DNA of 64,000 nucleotides from JACKJK01 sp046159835 (GTDB lineage: Bacteria; Pseudomonadota; Alphaproteobacteria; Rhizobiales; Tepidamorphaceae), in assembly GCF_046159835.1 (NCBI RefSeq), contig NZ_JBJXCY010000001.1, forward strand, positions 930,001 to 994,000. The letters run 5' to 3'. Of this stretch, positions 42,735 through 50,859 are shown piece by piece. The position numbers and the translations under genes were made by a program. Position 1 is the stretch's first letter. Each line of letters starts with the position of its first letter. Below the pieces are notes generated by a model, which saw only the letters and a list, made by a program, of their open reading frames with translations, was not told where the DNA came from and searched no databases.

Positions 42735-44192
42735 TCAGGCCGCTTCGCGCTGCGAGTCCTCGCCGCTTGCGACGACCAGTTCGTGCAGGCAGCGCACGGC
42801 ATCGTCCAACTCGTCCTTGCGCACGATGAACTGCACGTCGACGCTGCGCGTGATCTGGTGCGCGGCGACGATGTCGATGCCGGCGCTCTCCAGGCGGTCG
42901 AGACCGCGCGAGAGAACCCGCTGGCCGCTCAGGTCGCGGCCGATCACCGATGCAATCGCCAGCGCCCGCACGTTGATCTCGGCCTGCGGGTAGGTCTTGC
43001 GCAGGTCGTTCTCGACGCGGCGAATGGTTTTCAGCGGCGCATCGACATAGTGCGTGATGGTGTTGGCGTTCGACACCTTCGAGACGATGGACGCATTGTG
43101 GCGCGTCAGCGCTTCGAGGATCGTCGCGTCATAGCCCTTCACGCCGACCATGTCCTGTTCCATCAGTTCCAGCGCATAGACGTCGAGACCGGCAACGATC
43201 TCGCAGCCCGGTTCGTCGGCGGGGGCTTCGTCGATCAGCGTGCCGGGATCTTCCGGCTCGAATGCGTTGGTGACGCGCAGCGGAACGCCGGCCTGCCGCA
43301 GCATCTTGGCGGCGGACGGGTGGATCGCCTCCATGCCCATGTTGGAGAGCTGGTCGGCAACGTCGTAGCTGGTGTGGCCGAGCTTGCGCACGTTCTCCAC
43401 CCGCTTCGGATCGGCGGAAGAGAGGTGAAACTCCTTGTGGATGATCGCCTCGCGCGCCTTCGTCAGCGCGGCCAGGCGGCTGAAGGTTACCTCCGAGTAG
43501 CCCCGGTCGAATTCCTTCATCAGCCCTTCCGCGCACTGCGCGTAGCCGGTGACGATCGGCATCTCGCGCGTCAGGTCGATACCCTTCATCGAGCTGCGGA
43601 TGCGCTCGTCGAGCGACATCTCGGATTCGTCGCGCCAGCCCGACAGGTCCACGAAACGCGCGGAGATCCCGTTGCGCTGGAGCAGGACCGAGGTGACGAA
43701 GGCGGAGTGCGCCTCGCCAAGACCTGACAGCAGCTCGCGGATGATCGCCATGTGCTGCGACAGGCGGAAATGGCCATAGGAACAGATCCGCTGCAGATCG
43801 ATCAGACAGTTGCGCGCGCCCTCGATGCGTTCGCGCACGAAATCATCGGCAGACGACCGGTCGCCGGGATGTTCGAGCACGGCCGCGTGGGCTTCGCGCA
43901 TGGCCTCGGCAACGGCGCTGAGATGGTCCGACCAGCCGTGCCCGCTCTCGGCATTGGCAAAGGCGGCATAGACGCCCGGTTCACCGGACTTCTTGTGTTC
44001 CAGAAGCTTGTCGGTGATGCCGCCGAACGCGGAGACGATGAAAACCCGGTTGTAGAGTTCGTCACCGTTACGGCCGCCCTTGAAGAGCGTCTCGACGAGT
44101 TCGCCGACGCGCGACATGGACGTCCCGCCGATTTTCTCGACGGTGTGGCGGTGCGTGGTGTCGTTGACAGATTCAAGCATCTGCGGGCGCAT
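42735..44192 (-). CDS. ask: Aspartate kinase of the ectoine operon
   Basis: A 485-residue aspartokinase of the ectoine-associated class. EKIGGTSMSRVGELV is the kinase start (normally KFGGTSM), VNRVF-type spacing follows with FIVSAFGGITDKLL, and the C-terminus has ACT-like segments (VSKVSNANTITHYVD). The dedicated isoenzyme is thought to escape normal feedback by lysine or threonine so aspartate flux can reach ectoine. It overlaps ectC by 20 bases and closes the ectABC-ask operon. Confidence 0.93.
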   Translation of the reverse strand: MRPQMLESVNDTTHRHTVEKIGGTSMSRVGELVETLFKGGRNGDELYNRVFIVSAFGGITDKLLEHKKSGEPGVYAAFANAESGHGWSDHLSAVAEAMREAHAAVLEHPGDRSSADDFVRERIEGARNCLIDLQRICSYGHFRLSQHMAIIRELLSGLGEAHSAFVTSVLLQRNGISARFVDLSGWRDESEMSLDERIRSSMKGIDLTREMPIVTGYAQCAEGLMKEFDRGYSEVTFSRLAALTKAREAIIHKEFHLSSADPKRVENVRKLGHTSYDVADQLSNMGMEAIHPSAAKMLRQAGVPLRVTNAFEPEDPGTLIDEAPADEPGCEIVAGLDVYALELMEQDMVGVKGYDATILEALTRHNASIVSKVSNANTITHYVDAPLKTIRRVENDLRKTYPQAEINVRALAIASVIGRDLSGQRVLSRGLDRLESAGIDIVAAHQITRSVDVQFIVRKDELDDAVRCLHELVVASGEDSQREAA

Positions 44193-44559
44193 AACTTCCG
44201 TCCTCCTGGTGGACTTCGGTACCGGTCACGGGCGGGTTGAAGCAGCAGGCCATCACGAGGTCTTCCTCGGCGCGCAGCGTGTGCTTGTCATGCAGGTTGA
44301 GCGCGTACATGACGCCGGGCTTGATCTGGTGCGTCTCGCCGGTGGCAAGGTCCGTGATCGATCCCTTGCCGGCCATGCAGTAGACGCTCTCGAAATGGTT
44401 CTTGTAGTGGAACGTGTGCTCCGAGCCCGCTTCCAGTGTGGTGATGTGGAAGGAAAAACCCATCCCGTCGTTTGCCAGCAGCATCCGGACCGAGGTCCAG
44501 CGCGCATCGGAAACGGCGCGGTCTGAATTCTTCAACTCGTTGAAATCGCGTACAATCAT
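44173..44559 (-). CDS. ectC: L-ectoine synthase
   Basis: A 128-residue cupin enzyme. MIVRDFNELKNSDRAV begins like known EctC proteins; GMGFSFHITTLEAGSEHTFHY and ESVYCMAGKGSITDL carry the metal and substrate residues, and ALNLHDKHTLRAEEDL completes the core. It cyclises N-gamma-acetyl-2,4-diaminobutyrate to ectoine. Six bases separate it from ectB. No ectD (hydroxylase) is present, so ectoine rather than hydroxyectoine is the predicted end product of this locus. Confidence 0.96.
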   Translation of the reverse strand: MIVRDFNELKNSDRAVSDARWTSVRMLLANDGMGFSFHITTLEAGSEHTFHYKNHFESVYCMAGKGSITDLATGETHQIKPGVMYALNLHDKHTLRAEEDLVMACCFNPPVTGTEVHQEDGSYAPADA

Positions 44560-44565
44560 TGGGAA

Positions 44566-45858
44566 TTACTCCGCTGCAATGGGGGTTGCGGTGCAGGCTT
44601 CGGCGGCGGCTTCAAGCGTCGCCAGGCCAGCCTTGAACTGCGCCATCGGCGTGGTCAGCGGTGCCAGCACCTTGACCACTTCATCGTGGGCGCCGGAGGT
44701 CTCGATGACGAGGCCGTTGCGGAATGCTTCCGCGCAGATGTGACCGGCAAGCTCGCCGGAGCCGACATCGACGCCCTGCATCATGCCGCGTCCCTTGCGG
44801 CGCGCCCCGGGCATCGTTTTCACGATCCGGTCCAGCGCCTCGGTCAGCACCTTGGATTTCTCGGCGATCTCGCGCGTGAACTTGTCGTCGGCCCAGAACT
44901 TCTCCAGCGCGACCAGCGCGGTGACGAAGCCGTGGGTGTTGCCGCGGAACGTGCCGTTGTGTTCGGCCGGCGTCCAGATGTCGTCCTCCGGGCGCAGCAG
45001 AAGGCAGGCAAACGGCAGGCCCATGCCCGACAGCGACTTGGCAAGCGTCACCATGTCCGGCTCGATGCCCATTTCGTCGAAGCTGAAGAACGAACCCGAA
45101 CGGCCCAGGCCAGCTTGGATGTCATCGATGATGAGCTTGATGCCGTGCTTCTTGGCGAGCGCCGCGATGCCGCGCGTCCATTCGGCGCTGGCGGCATTCA
45201 GCCCGCCTTCGCCCTGCACGAGCTCGACGATGAAGGCCGCCGGCATGTCGACGCCGGAAGAGGGGTTCTCCAGCATCATGCCGATCTGCTTGACGGTGTC
45301 GACGTCCTGACCGAACGCGCCTTCATAGGGCATCCGCGTCACGTCGTTGAGCGACACGCCCCCGGCGCCCGCGCGCTTGGCGGAGTTGCTGGTCAGCGCC
45401 AGCGCGCCGAGCGTCATGCCGTGGAAGCCGTTGGTGAAGGCAATCACGTTGGTGCGGCCGGTGACCTTGCGGGCAAGCTTGATCGCCGCTTCCACCGCGT
45501 TGGTGCCGGTCGGGCCGGTCATCATGACCTTGTGGTCCATGCCGCGCGGCTTGAGCACGATGCGCTCGAAAGCCTCGAGGAAGGCGGCCTTGGGCTCGGT
45601 ATACATGTCGAGGCCGTGCGCGATGCCATCATTGGAAATGTGCTCGATCAGCGCGGCCTTCATGTCCGGGTCATTGTGGCCGTAGTTGAGCGACGAGCAG
45701 CCGCTCAGGAAGTCGGTGTACTCGCGGCCCTCGGCGTCGAACAGTGTGGAACCCTGCGCCTTGGTGAAGACCGTGTCGAAGGAGCGGCAGTAGCTGCGCA
45801 CCGCACTCTCGCGACGTTCGAAGATAGCTTTCGTCTCGGCTGTCGGAACAGTCGACAT
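44566..45858 (-). CDS. ectB: Diaminobutyrate-2-oxoglutarate transaminase
   Basis: A 430-residue class III aminotransferase. IFERRESAVRSYCRSFDTVF is the typical EctB start, FLSGCSSLNYGHNDPDMK follows, LIIDDIQAGLGRSGSFFSFD contains the cofactor Asp, and VTLAKSLSGMGLPFA the PLP-binding Lys. It converts aspartate semialdehyde and glutamate to L-2,4-diaminobutyrate. It is the second gene of ectABC-ask. Confidence 0.96.
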   Translation of the reverse strand: MSTVPTAETKAIFERRESAVRSYCRSFDTVFTKAQGSTLFDAEGREYTDFLSGCSSLNYGHNDPDMKAALIEHISNDGIAHGLDMYTEPKAAFLEAFERIVLKPRGMDHKVMMTGPTGTNAVEAAIKLARKVTGRTNVIAFTNGFHGMTLGALALTSNSAKRAGAGGVSLNDVTRMPYEGAFGQDVDTVKQIGMMLENPSSGVDMPAAFIVELVQGEGGLNAASAEWTRGIAALAKKHGIKLIIDDIQAGLGRSGSFFSFDEMGIEPDMVTLAKSLSGMGLPFACLLLRPEDDIWTPAEHNGTFRGNTHGFVTALVALEKFWADDKFTREIAEKSKVLTEALDRIVKTMPGARRKGRGMMQGVDVGSGELAGHICAEAFRNGLVIETSGAHDEVVKVLAPLTTPMAQFKAGLATLEAAAEACTATPIAAE

Positions 45859-45908
45859 GACAATACCTCTCGATGGTGGGGTGATCCGAAGAAACGTGCG
45901 CGAAAGCC

Positions 45909-46424
45909 TCAGGCGGCTGCGCTCATCGCCTCGGCAAAGGAAATCGTGACCATGTGCTCGGTGGCGCTGCGGCCCTCGAAATGCTCGTCACGCTTGAAAT
46001 GCGCTTCGCTGTCGAGGTCTGCGCCCTCGCGTTCGGCAAAGCGGCTGAACAGGGCCCACGAGGCCTCGTTCGACTTGGTGATGGTGGTCTTCAGCTGCTG
46101 GACATCTGAACACGCGTCGCGCGTGAGCAGTTCACGCAGCATGCGGCCGCCAAGCCCCTGGCCGCGCGCGGCTTCGGAAACCGCAACCTGCCAGACGAAC
46201 AGCGTGTCCGGCTCGTCCGGCACGATGTAGGCCGAAATCCAGCCGACAACATCGCCATCGCACTCGGCCAGAACGCAGGTCTCTCCGAAATGGTCGCACT
46301 GGATCAGGTTGCAATACATGGAGTTCACGTCCAGCGGACGGCATTCCTTGATCAGCGACCAGACTGCGGAGCCGTCTGAGTCGTTCGGCTTGCGAAGGGT
46401 GATCGGTTTGGGTCTCGGGTTCAT
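45909..46424 (-). CDS. ectA: L-2,4-diaminobutyrate N-acetyltransferase
   Basis: A GNAT enzyme of about 171 residues. MYCNLIQCDHFGETCVLAE is a conserved EctA block, and VWQVAVSEAARGQGLGGRML holds the acetyl-CoA loop. It acetylates diaminobutyrate at the gamma amine. ATG 46424 is favoured over 46451. It is the first gene of the operon, and its 5' region holds a 24-base element shared with the divergent ectR promoter. Confidence 0.95.
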   Translation of the reverse strand: MNPRPKPITLRKPNDSDGSAVWSLIKECRPLDVNSMYCNLIQCDHFGETCVLAECDGDVVGWISAYIVPDEPDTLFVWQVAVSEAARGQGLGGRMLRELLTRDACSDVQQLKTTITKSNEASWALFSRFAEREGADLDSEAHFKRDEHFEGRSATEHMVTISFAEAMSAAA

Positions 46425-46461
46425 TCGTGTGGAATTATCAAGCACGGGCAAAAACCATTTT

Positions 46462-46485
46462 TGTTTCGTTAGGCTATCTAATTAT
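46462..46485 (-). promoter_or_regulatory. Candidate EctR operator at the ectA promoter
   Basis: A 24-base element which, read on the minus strand, begins TAATTAGATAG and ends AACGAAACAA. It matches 20 of 24 bases of the element at 46605-46628 and lies in the same orientation relative to its gene. A TTGACG lies just upstream on the minus strand, so the element overlaps the -10 region. Confidence 0.6.
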
Positions 46486-46604
46486 CAATCTGAGCGCGCA
46501 CGTCAAGGGCCTTGGGACATCAGCTTTCGATTGGCATAACCCCGTTAATAAAGCCCTTTGACGAGAAATTCCTTATAAACATTGCCATTGTGGCGATAAT
46601 GCTA

Positions 46605-46628
46605 TAGTTAGTTAGGCAAACGAAACAA
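46605..46628 (+). promoter_or_regulatory. Candidate EctR operator at the ectR promoter
   Basis: The partner of the element at 46462-46485. It begins TAGTTAGTTAG and ends AACGAAACAA, and overlaps the TATAGT that probably serves as the ectR -10 box. Copies at both divergent promoters suggest EctR represses both. Confidence 0.6.
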
Positions 46629-46630
46629 CG

Positions 46631-46676
46631 TTGCGGCGGCATCGCAGCCGTCATTGCGGCGGCATCGCAGCCGTCA
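46631..46676 (+). repeat. Perfect 23-base tandem duplication in the ectR leader
   Basis: Two adjacent, identical 23-base units (46631-46653 and 46654-46676), each beginning TTGCGGCGG and ending GCCGTCA. They lie between the candidate operator and the ectR start and would be part of the ectR 5' leader. Confidence 0.9.
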
Positions 46677-46767
46677 TTGAGAATTTTTTTTCTGCCGCGC
46701 CACGATCCAAGGCCATGGCGCGCCCGGATCGGACGGCGGCGGCGGACAAGAGACAAGGACCGGTTGA

Positions 46768-47244
46768 ATGGAACTCGATCGAACCGACCAGAGCCTCGTT
46801 GCCATCCGGCGCATCCTGCGTTCCACCGAACTGTACGGGCGCGAGATCGCTAAGCGCGCGGGCGTGACGCCCGTCCAGATCAGGGTGTTGCAGATCGTCG
46901 CCGAGAATGGCAGCGCGACGCCGAAGGAAATCTCCAAGCGGATGGGCGTCTCCCAGCCGACGATGACCTCGCTCATCGACAGGCTGGCGAGCAAGTCGCT
47001 GGTGGAGCGCCATCAGTCCGAGGTTGATCGTCGCCAGACCGATATCGTGCTGACCGACGATGGCCAAGCCGCCGTCGACCAGGCCCCCGACGCGCTCCAG
47101 CAGCGCTACGTGCAGCAGTTCGAGTCGCTCGATGACTGGGAGCAGGCGATGATCGTCGCCACCCTCGAACGCGTTGCATCCATGCTCGATGCAACGAGTA
47201 TCGATGCATCACCCGTGCTGGATATTGGCGAACTGGGCAAGTAG
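46768..47244 (+). CDS. ectR: MarR-family regulator of ectoine synthesis
   Basis: A 158-residue MarR protein. VTPVQIRVLQIVAENGSATP, KEISKRMGVSQPTMTSLIDR and LVERHQSEVDRRQTDIVL are the winged-helix and DxR wing. It lies divergently upstream of ectABC-ask, the place of EctR in other ectoine producers, where it represses the operon at low salt. The conserved element at both promoters supports direct control and autoregulation. Confidence 0.9.
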   Translation: MELDRTDQSLVAIRRILRSTELYGREIAKRAGVTPVQIRVLQIVAENGSATPKEISKRMGVSQPTMTSLIDRLASKSLVERHQSEVDRRQTDIVLTDDGQAAVDQAPDALQQRYVQQFESLDDWEQAMIVATLERVASMLDATSIDASPVLDIGELGK

Positions 47245-47398
47245 CCCCAGCCGCTTTATCCCGCCCACATCTGCGCAAGCATTCACGCATCGCCGCCTGC
47301 CGTAAGGGCGGTGTTGCCATGCCTGCGCTGGCGACCCTGACTGATCCGACTCGGTCGCCGCCATACGCGAAAGCGCCGGAAAACGTCGGATTCACCTG

Positions 47399-47447
47399 CC
47401 TAAAATATGGACTTCGGTGCGCAAATTTCGGGTTTTAGGCCCGAAAT
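47399..47447 (+). promoter_or_regulatory. Possible pseudoknot leader before the glucosylglycerol-type operon
   Basis: ATTTCGGG (47425-47432) and CCCGAAAT (47440-47447) form a perfect 8-base stem. Its seven-base loop TTTTAGG (47433-47439) is exactly complementary to CCTAAAA at 47399-47405, so an H-type pseudoknot or two competing hairpins could form. The segment is AT-rich against its surroundings and lies 150 bases before the first gene. It could also be a DNA operator dyad. Confidence 0.45.
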
Positions 47448-47597
47448 AGGCGTTCTTCCTGCTTGCTGCGCGTGCGAAAGGCAATGCTGCGGTTGCGAAG
47501 AAATTGCGCAACTCTATGATGAAGGACAACACCGGAAAACGGACCCCAAGGAGGATCTCGGCATCGTTTGTGAGCCAAACGAAGAGGATTTCAGCAC

Positions 47598-48917
47598 ATG
47601 ATCGCCTCGCTCCTGCGGATCGCTCCTTTCTCGATTCTTCTTGCTGCCGTTGCTCTCCTGATGCTCGGCATGGGCCTGCAGAACACGCTCCTGGGCGTGC
47701 GTGCGGGCCTCGAAGCCTTCTCCAACATCGAAGTCGGCTTCCTGATGGCTGCCTATTTCGTCGGGTTTCTCGCCGGCTCGACTCTCGTTCCGTTTTTCGT
47801 CTCCACGGTTGGCCATATCCGGACCTTTTCGGCGCTTGCTTCGCTCGCATCCAGCGCGGTGCTGCTGCACCTCGTGATCGTCGATCCGATCTTCTGGAGC
47901 GTTTTCCGCTTCATCACCGGGTTCTGCATCGCCGGCCTCTACCTCGTCGTTGAAAGCTGGCTGAACGGGAGCGCGGAGAAGGAATATCGAGGCGTGCTGC
48001 TGTCGTCGTACTTCTTCGTCAATCTCGGCGCGATCGCATTCGGCCAGTTGCTCTTGCAGGCCGAAGACCCGCGCGGGTTCGAACTCTTCGTCTACGCCTC
48101 GGTGCTGATGTCGCTTGCGGTCCTGCCGGTTGGGCTGGCGCGGACCAAGGCCCCGGCACCGACACGCCGGGCCAGCCTGAATTTCGCGATGCTGGCGCGC
48201 GTGTCGCCCTACGCGCTGGTTGGCACGGCGATGGCGGGGCTCTCCAACGGTGCGTTCTGGGGGCTTGCCCCGCTCTACGGCGTGAAGGTGGGGGCCGACC
48301 CCGACCAGATTTCAGTGGCCATGATGGTCACCATCCTTGGCGGCGCGGCGCTGCAATTGCCGCTTGGCAGGCTGTCGGACGTCATTGACCGGCGCATTGT
48401 CATATCCGCGGCCAATGTCGTTCTCGGCCTGCTGGCGGGCATCATCGCGCTCGGACTGTTCGGCAACCAGGCCACCGCGCTGGTGCTCGCCTTCGTGTTT
48501 GGCGGGCTGCTGCTGACGCAATATGCCCTGTGCATCGCCCACGCGAACGACTTCGTCGCTGACGGCAACTTCGTGCAGCTTGCCAGTGCCTTGCTGCTGG
48601 TGTTCGGCGGCTGCGCGGCCATCGGGCCGATTGCAGGCTCTGTCGTGATGACCGTGTTCGGCGCCAGCGCGTTGTTCTGGCTAATCGCTGCCGCCGCCTT
48701 CGCCAGCACCGCCTTCGCCCTGTGGCGGATGACCCGCAGGCAGGCGGTCGACATGCCGGGCGCCAACGAATTCACCCCCGCTGCGGCGGGTCTCTCCGGC
48801 GGCATCCTTGCGCCGAACGAGGCCGCCCGGGAAGGCGCCGGGACCAACGCGCCGATCGAACCGCTCGAAACACCATCACCGATGTCCAAGCAGGGAGCAG
48901 AACCATCTACCGGATAG
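47598..48917 (+). CDS. MFS transporter (YcaD-like)
   Basis: A 439-residue protein with about twelve membrane helices. LMLGMGLQNTLLGVRAGLEAF and GFLAGSTLVPFFVSTVGHIR resemble the YcaD-type subgroup of the major facilitator superfamily. The cytoplasmic tail is Ala/Pro/Glu-rich. It starts the operon with gpsA, the HAD phosphatase and glucosylglycerol-phosphate synthase, 14 bases ahead of gpsA. It may export, import or recover the osmolyte; the direction is unknown. A GAGGA ribosome site precedes the ATG. Confidence 0.85.
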   Translation: MIASLLRIAPFSILLAAVALLMLGMGLQNTLLGVRAGLEAFSNIEVGFLMAAYFVGFLAGSTLVPFFVSTVGHIRTFSALASLASSAVLLHLVIVDPIFWSVFRFITGFCIAGLYLVVESWLNGSAEKEYRGVLLSSYFFVNLGAIAFGQLLLQAEDPRGFELFVYASVLMSLAVLPVGLARTKAPAPTRRASLNFAMLARVSPYALVGTAMAGLSNGAFWGLAPLYGVKVGADPDQISVAMMVTILGGAALQLPLGRLSDVIDRRIVISAANVVLGLLAGIIALGLFGNQATALVLAFVFGGLLLTQYALCIAHANDFVADGNFVQLASALLLVFGGCAAIGPIAGSVVMTVFGASALFWLIAAAAFASTAFALWRMTRRQAVDMPGANEFTPAAAGLSGGILAPNEAAREGAGTNAPIEPLETPSPMSKQGAEPSTG

Positions 48918-48931
48918 GCAAGGAGACATTC

Positions 48932-50053
48932 TTGAACGACGCCGGCCCATCATCATCACATCCGCGCTGCGATCAGATCGCAGTCATCGGGGCCGGGGCA
49001 TGGGGCACGGCCCTGGCAGCGGCAGCCGCGCGCGCCGGACGGAACGTCAGGCTGTACGCCCGCCGCCGGCAAACCGCCGACGAAATCAACACAACCCGCC
49101 GCAATGACGCGTATCTCGGCCCGTTGGCATTGCCCGACGAGATCACGGCCGTCACCGCGATGGACGACGCCGTGCGCGGTGCGGACGCTGTCCTGCTGGT
49201 GGTGCCGTCCTCGGCCATACGCGAGACAGCGCGCGATCTCGAAAATTGCGTCCCGCGAAACGTGCCGGTCGTCATCTGCGCCAAGGGCGTGGAGCCGGGC
49301 AGCGGGTTGCTGCTGTGTGATGTCGTGGCCGAGGAAATGCCCGACCAGACCATCGCCGTGCTGTCAGGGCCGACATTCGCCGACGAGGTCGCAGCCGACA
49401 TGCCGACCTCTGTCTGCATCGCGTCATCCCCCGTTCCCGGTGAGCCGGTCGGCGAGGGCACTGCCGCGCAACTTGCGCTGGCGCTCAGCGCAGGCTCGTT
49501 CCGGGCCTACGTCTCGGACGATCCGGTCGGCGTGGAAATCGGCGGCGCGATGAAGAACGTCATTGCCATCGCCTGCGGAATTTCGCGCGGCGCCGGCTTC
49601 CGATCCAACATGACAGCCGCCCTTATCACGCGTGGCCTTGCGGAGATGACCATGCTGGCGACCGCGCTGGGCGGGCGCGCGGAAACCGTCGCGGGCCTCT
49701 CCGGACTGGGTGACCTGACGCTGACTTGCTCCAGCGAACAGTCGCGCAACCTGCGCTTTGGCCTGCAGCTTGGCGCCGGCACGAGCCGCCAAGAAGCCTT
49801 TGGCGGCGCGCCGGTGATCGTTGAAGGTGTGCGCAACGCGGTCTCGGTCACCGACCTTGCGCGCAAGCATGGCCTGTCGCTGCCGATCTGCGAGGCCGTG
49901 CGCGCGATTGTCCACGATCATGCCGACATCGGCACGACGCTCGGCGACCTGTGGGCGCAGCCGCTCGAGTTCGAATCCAACGCGCACGACACCACGTTCC
50001 GCCATCCCGACGCGAATATGGCACGCGAGCGCATCGAAGAGCTGATCGGATGA
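48932..50053 (+). CDS. gpsA: Glycerol-3-phosphate dehydrogenase [NAD(P)+]
   Basis: A 373-residue enzyme starting from TTG 48932, which has AAGGAG upstream. IAVIGAGAWGTALAAAAARA is the nucleotide fold, VLSGPTFADEVA and GGAMKNVIAIACGISRG hold the catalytic Lys region, and GLSGLGDLTLTCSSEQSRN the substrate site. It makes sn-glycerol-3-phosphate from dihydroxyacetone phosphate. Within this operon that product is the acceptor for glucosylglycerol-phosphate synthase, so this copy may be dedicated to osmolyte supply. It overlaps the next gene as ATGA. Confidence 0.92.
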   Translation: MNDAGPSSSHPRCDQIAVIGAGAWGTALAAAAARAGRNVRLYARRRQTADEINTTRRNDAYLGPLALPDEITAVTAMDDAVRGADAVLLVVPSSAIRETARDLENCVPRNVPVVICAKGVEPGSGLLLCDVVAEEMPDQTIAVLSGPTFADEVAADMPTSVCIASSPVPGEPVGEGTAAQLALALSAGSFRAYVSDDPVGVEIGGAMKNVIAIACGISRGAGFRSNMTAALITRGLAEMTMLATALGGRAETVAGLSGLGDLTLTCSSEQSRNLRFGLQLGAGTSRQEAFGGAPVIVEGVRNAVSVTDLARKHGLSLPICEAVRAIVHDHADIGTTLGDLWAQPLEFESNAHDTTFRHPDANMARERIEELIG

Positions 50054-50859
50054 ACCGCGCGGATCCGGGAGAGCCGGACAATACAAAGGTCTTTACCCTC
50101 GCGACCGATCTCGACGGCACGTTCATCGGCGGCACGCGCGCGGAGCGCGATGAACTCTACGACTGGATCGACGCGCACCGGGACGCCGTCGAACTGATCT
50201 TCGTCACCGGGCGCGATCTGCCCTTCATCGCCGCGGCGTGTGCCGATGCCGAGATGCCGTGGCCCGACTACGTCATCGGTGATGTCGGCACGACCATTGC
50301 GACCTGCGACGCGCAACGTTCACGCATCGTCCCCGATACGGTGCTCGAGGAACGGATCGAGGCACTGTGGGGGGAGGGGATCGCCCCGATTTCCGCAGCA
50401 CTGGATGCCGCGCCCGGCCTGACGCCGCAGGACGGGCCGTTCCGCTACCGGATGAGCTACCACTACGACCCGAATGCCTTCGATCCCACGATCCGCACGA
50501 TCATCGAGGGGGCGGGCTTCGATTGCCTGATCTCGGATGACAGGTTCCTCGACGTGCTGCCGAAAGGCATCAGCAAGGGGCCTTCGTTGATGCGGCTGCT
50601 GGGCCGGCTTGGCACGGACCACGCACAGGTGCTCGTCGCCGGCGACACGCTCAACGATCTTTCGCTGTTCGAGACCGGGCTGAGCGGGGTTGCCGTCGGC
50701 AATGCCGAACCCGCCCTGATGGCGCGCATCGAGACATTCGACAATGTCCATTTCGCCGACGCGCACGGCGCGGCCGGCGTGCTGGAGGCAATCCACGCGC
50801 TCGGCTTTCACGAGACTGCGGCCAAGGCCGCCAAGACCAAGAAGGAGATGATGGCGTGA
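50050..50859 (+). CDS. HAD-family phosphatase (sucrose-phosphatase-like), candidate glucosylglycerol-phosphate phosphatase
   Basis: A 269-residue HAD protein of the Cof/sucrose-phosphatase class. LATDLDGTFIGGT is motif I, FVTGRDLPF motif II, SKGPSLMRLLG carries the Lys of motif III, and VAGDTLNDLSLF motif IV. It is translationally coupled to both neighbours. In cyanobacteria GgpP belongs to a different family, while in some proteobacteria a HAD domain is fused to GgpS; here the two parts are separate genes. It probably removes phosphate from glucosylglycerol-3-phosphate. Confidence 0.83.
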   Translation: MNRADPGEPDNTKVFTLATDLDGTFIGGTRAERDELYDWIDAHRDAVELIFVTGRDLPFIAAACADAEMPWPDYVIGDVGTTIATCDAQRSRIVPDTVLEERIEALWGEGIAPISAALDAAPGLTPQDGPFRYRMSYHYDPNAFDPTIRTIIEGAGFDCLISDDRFLDVLPKGISKGPSLMRLLGRLGTDHAQVLVAGDTLNDLSLFETGLSGVAVGNAEPALMARIETFDNVHFADAHGAAGVLEAIHALGFHETAAKAAKTKKEMMA

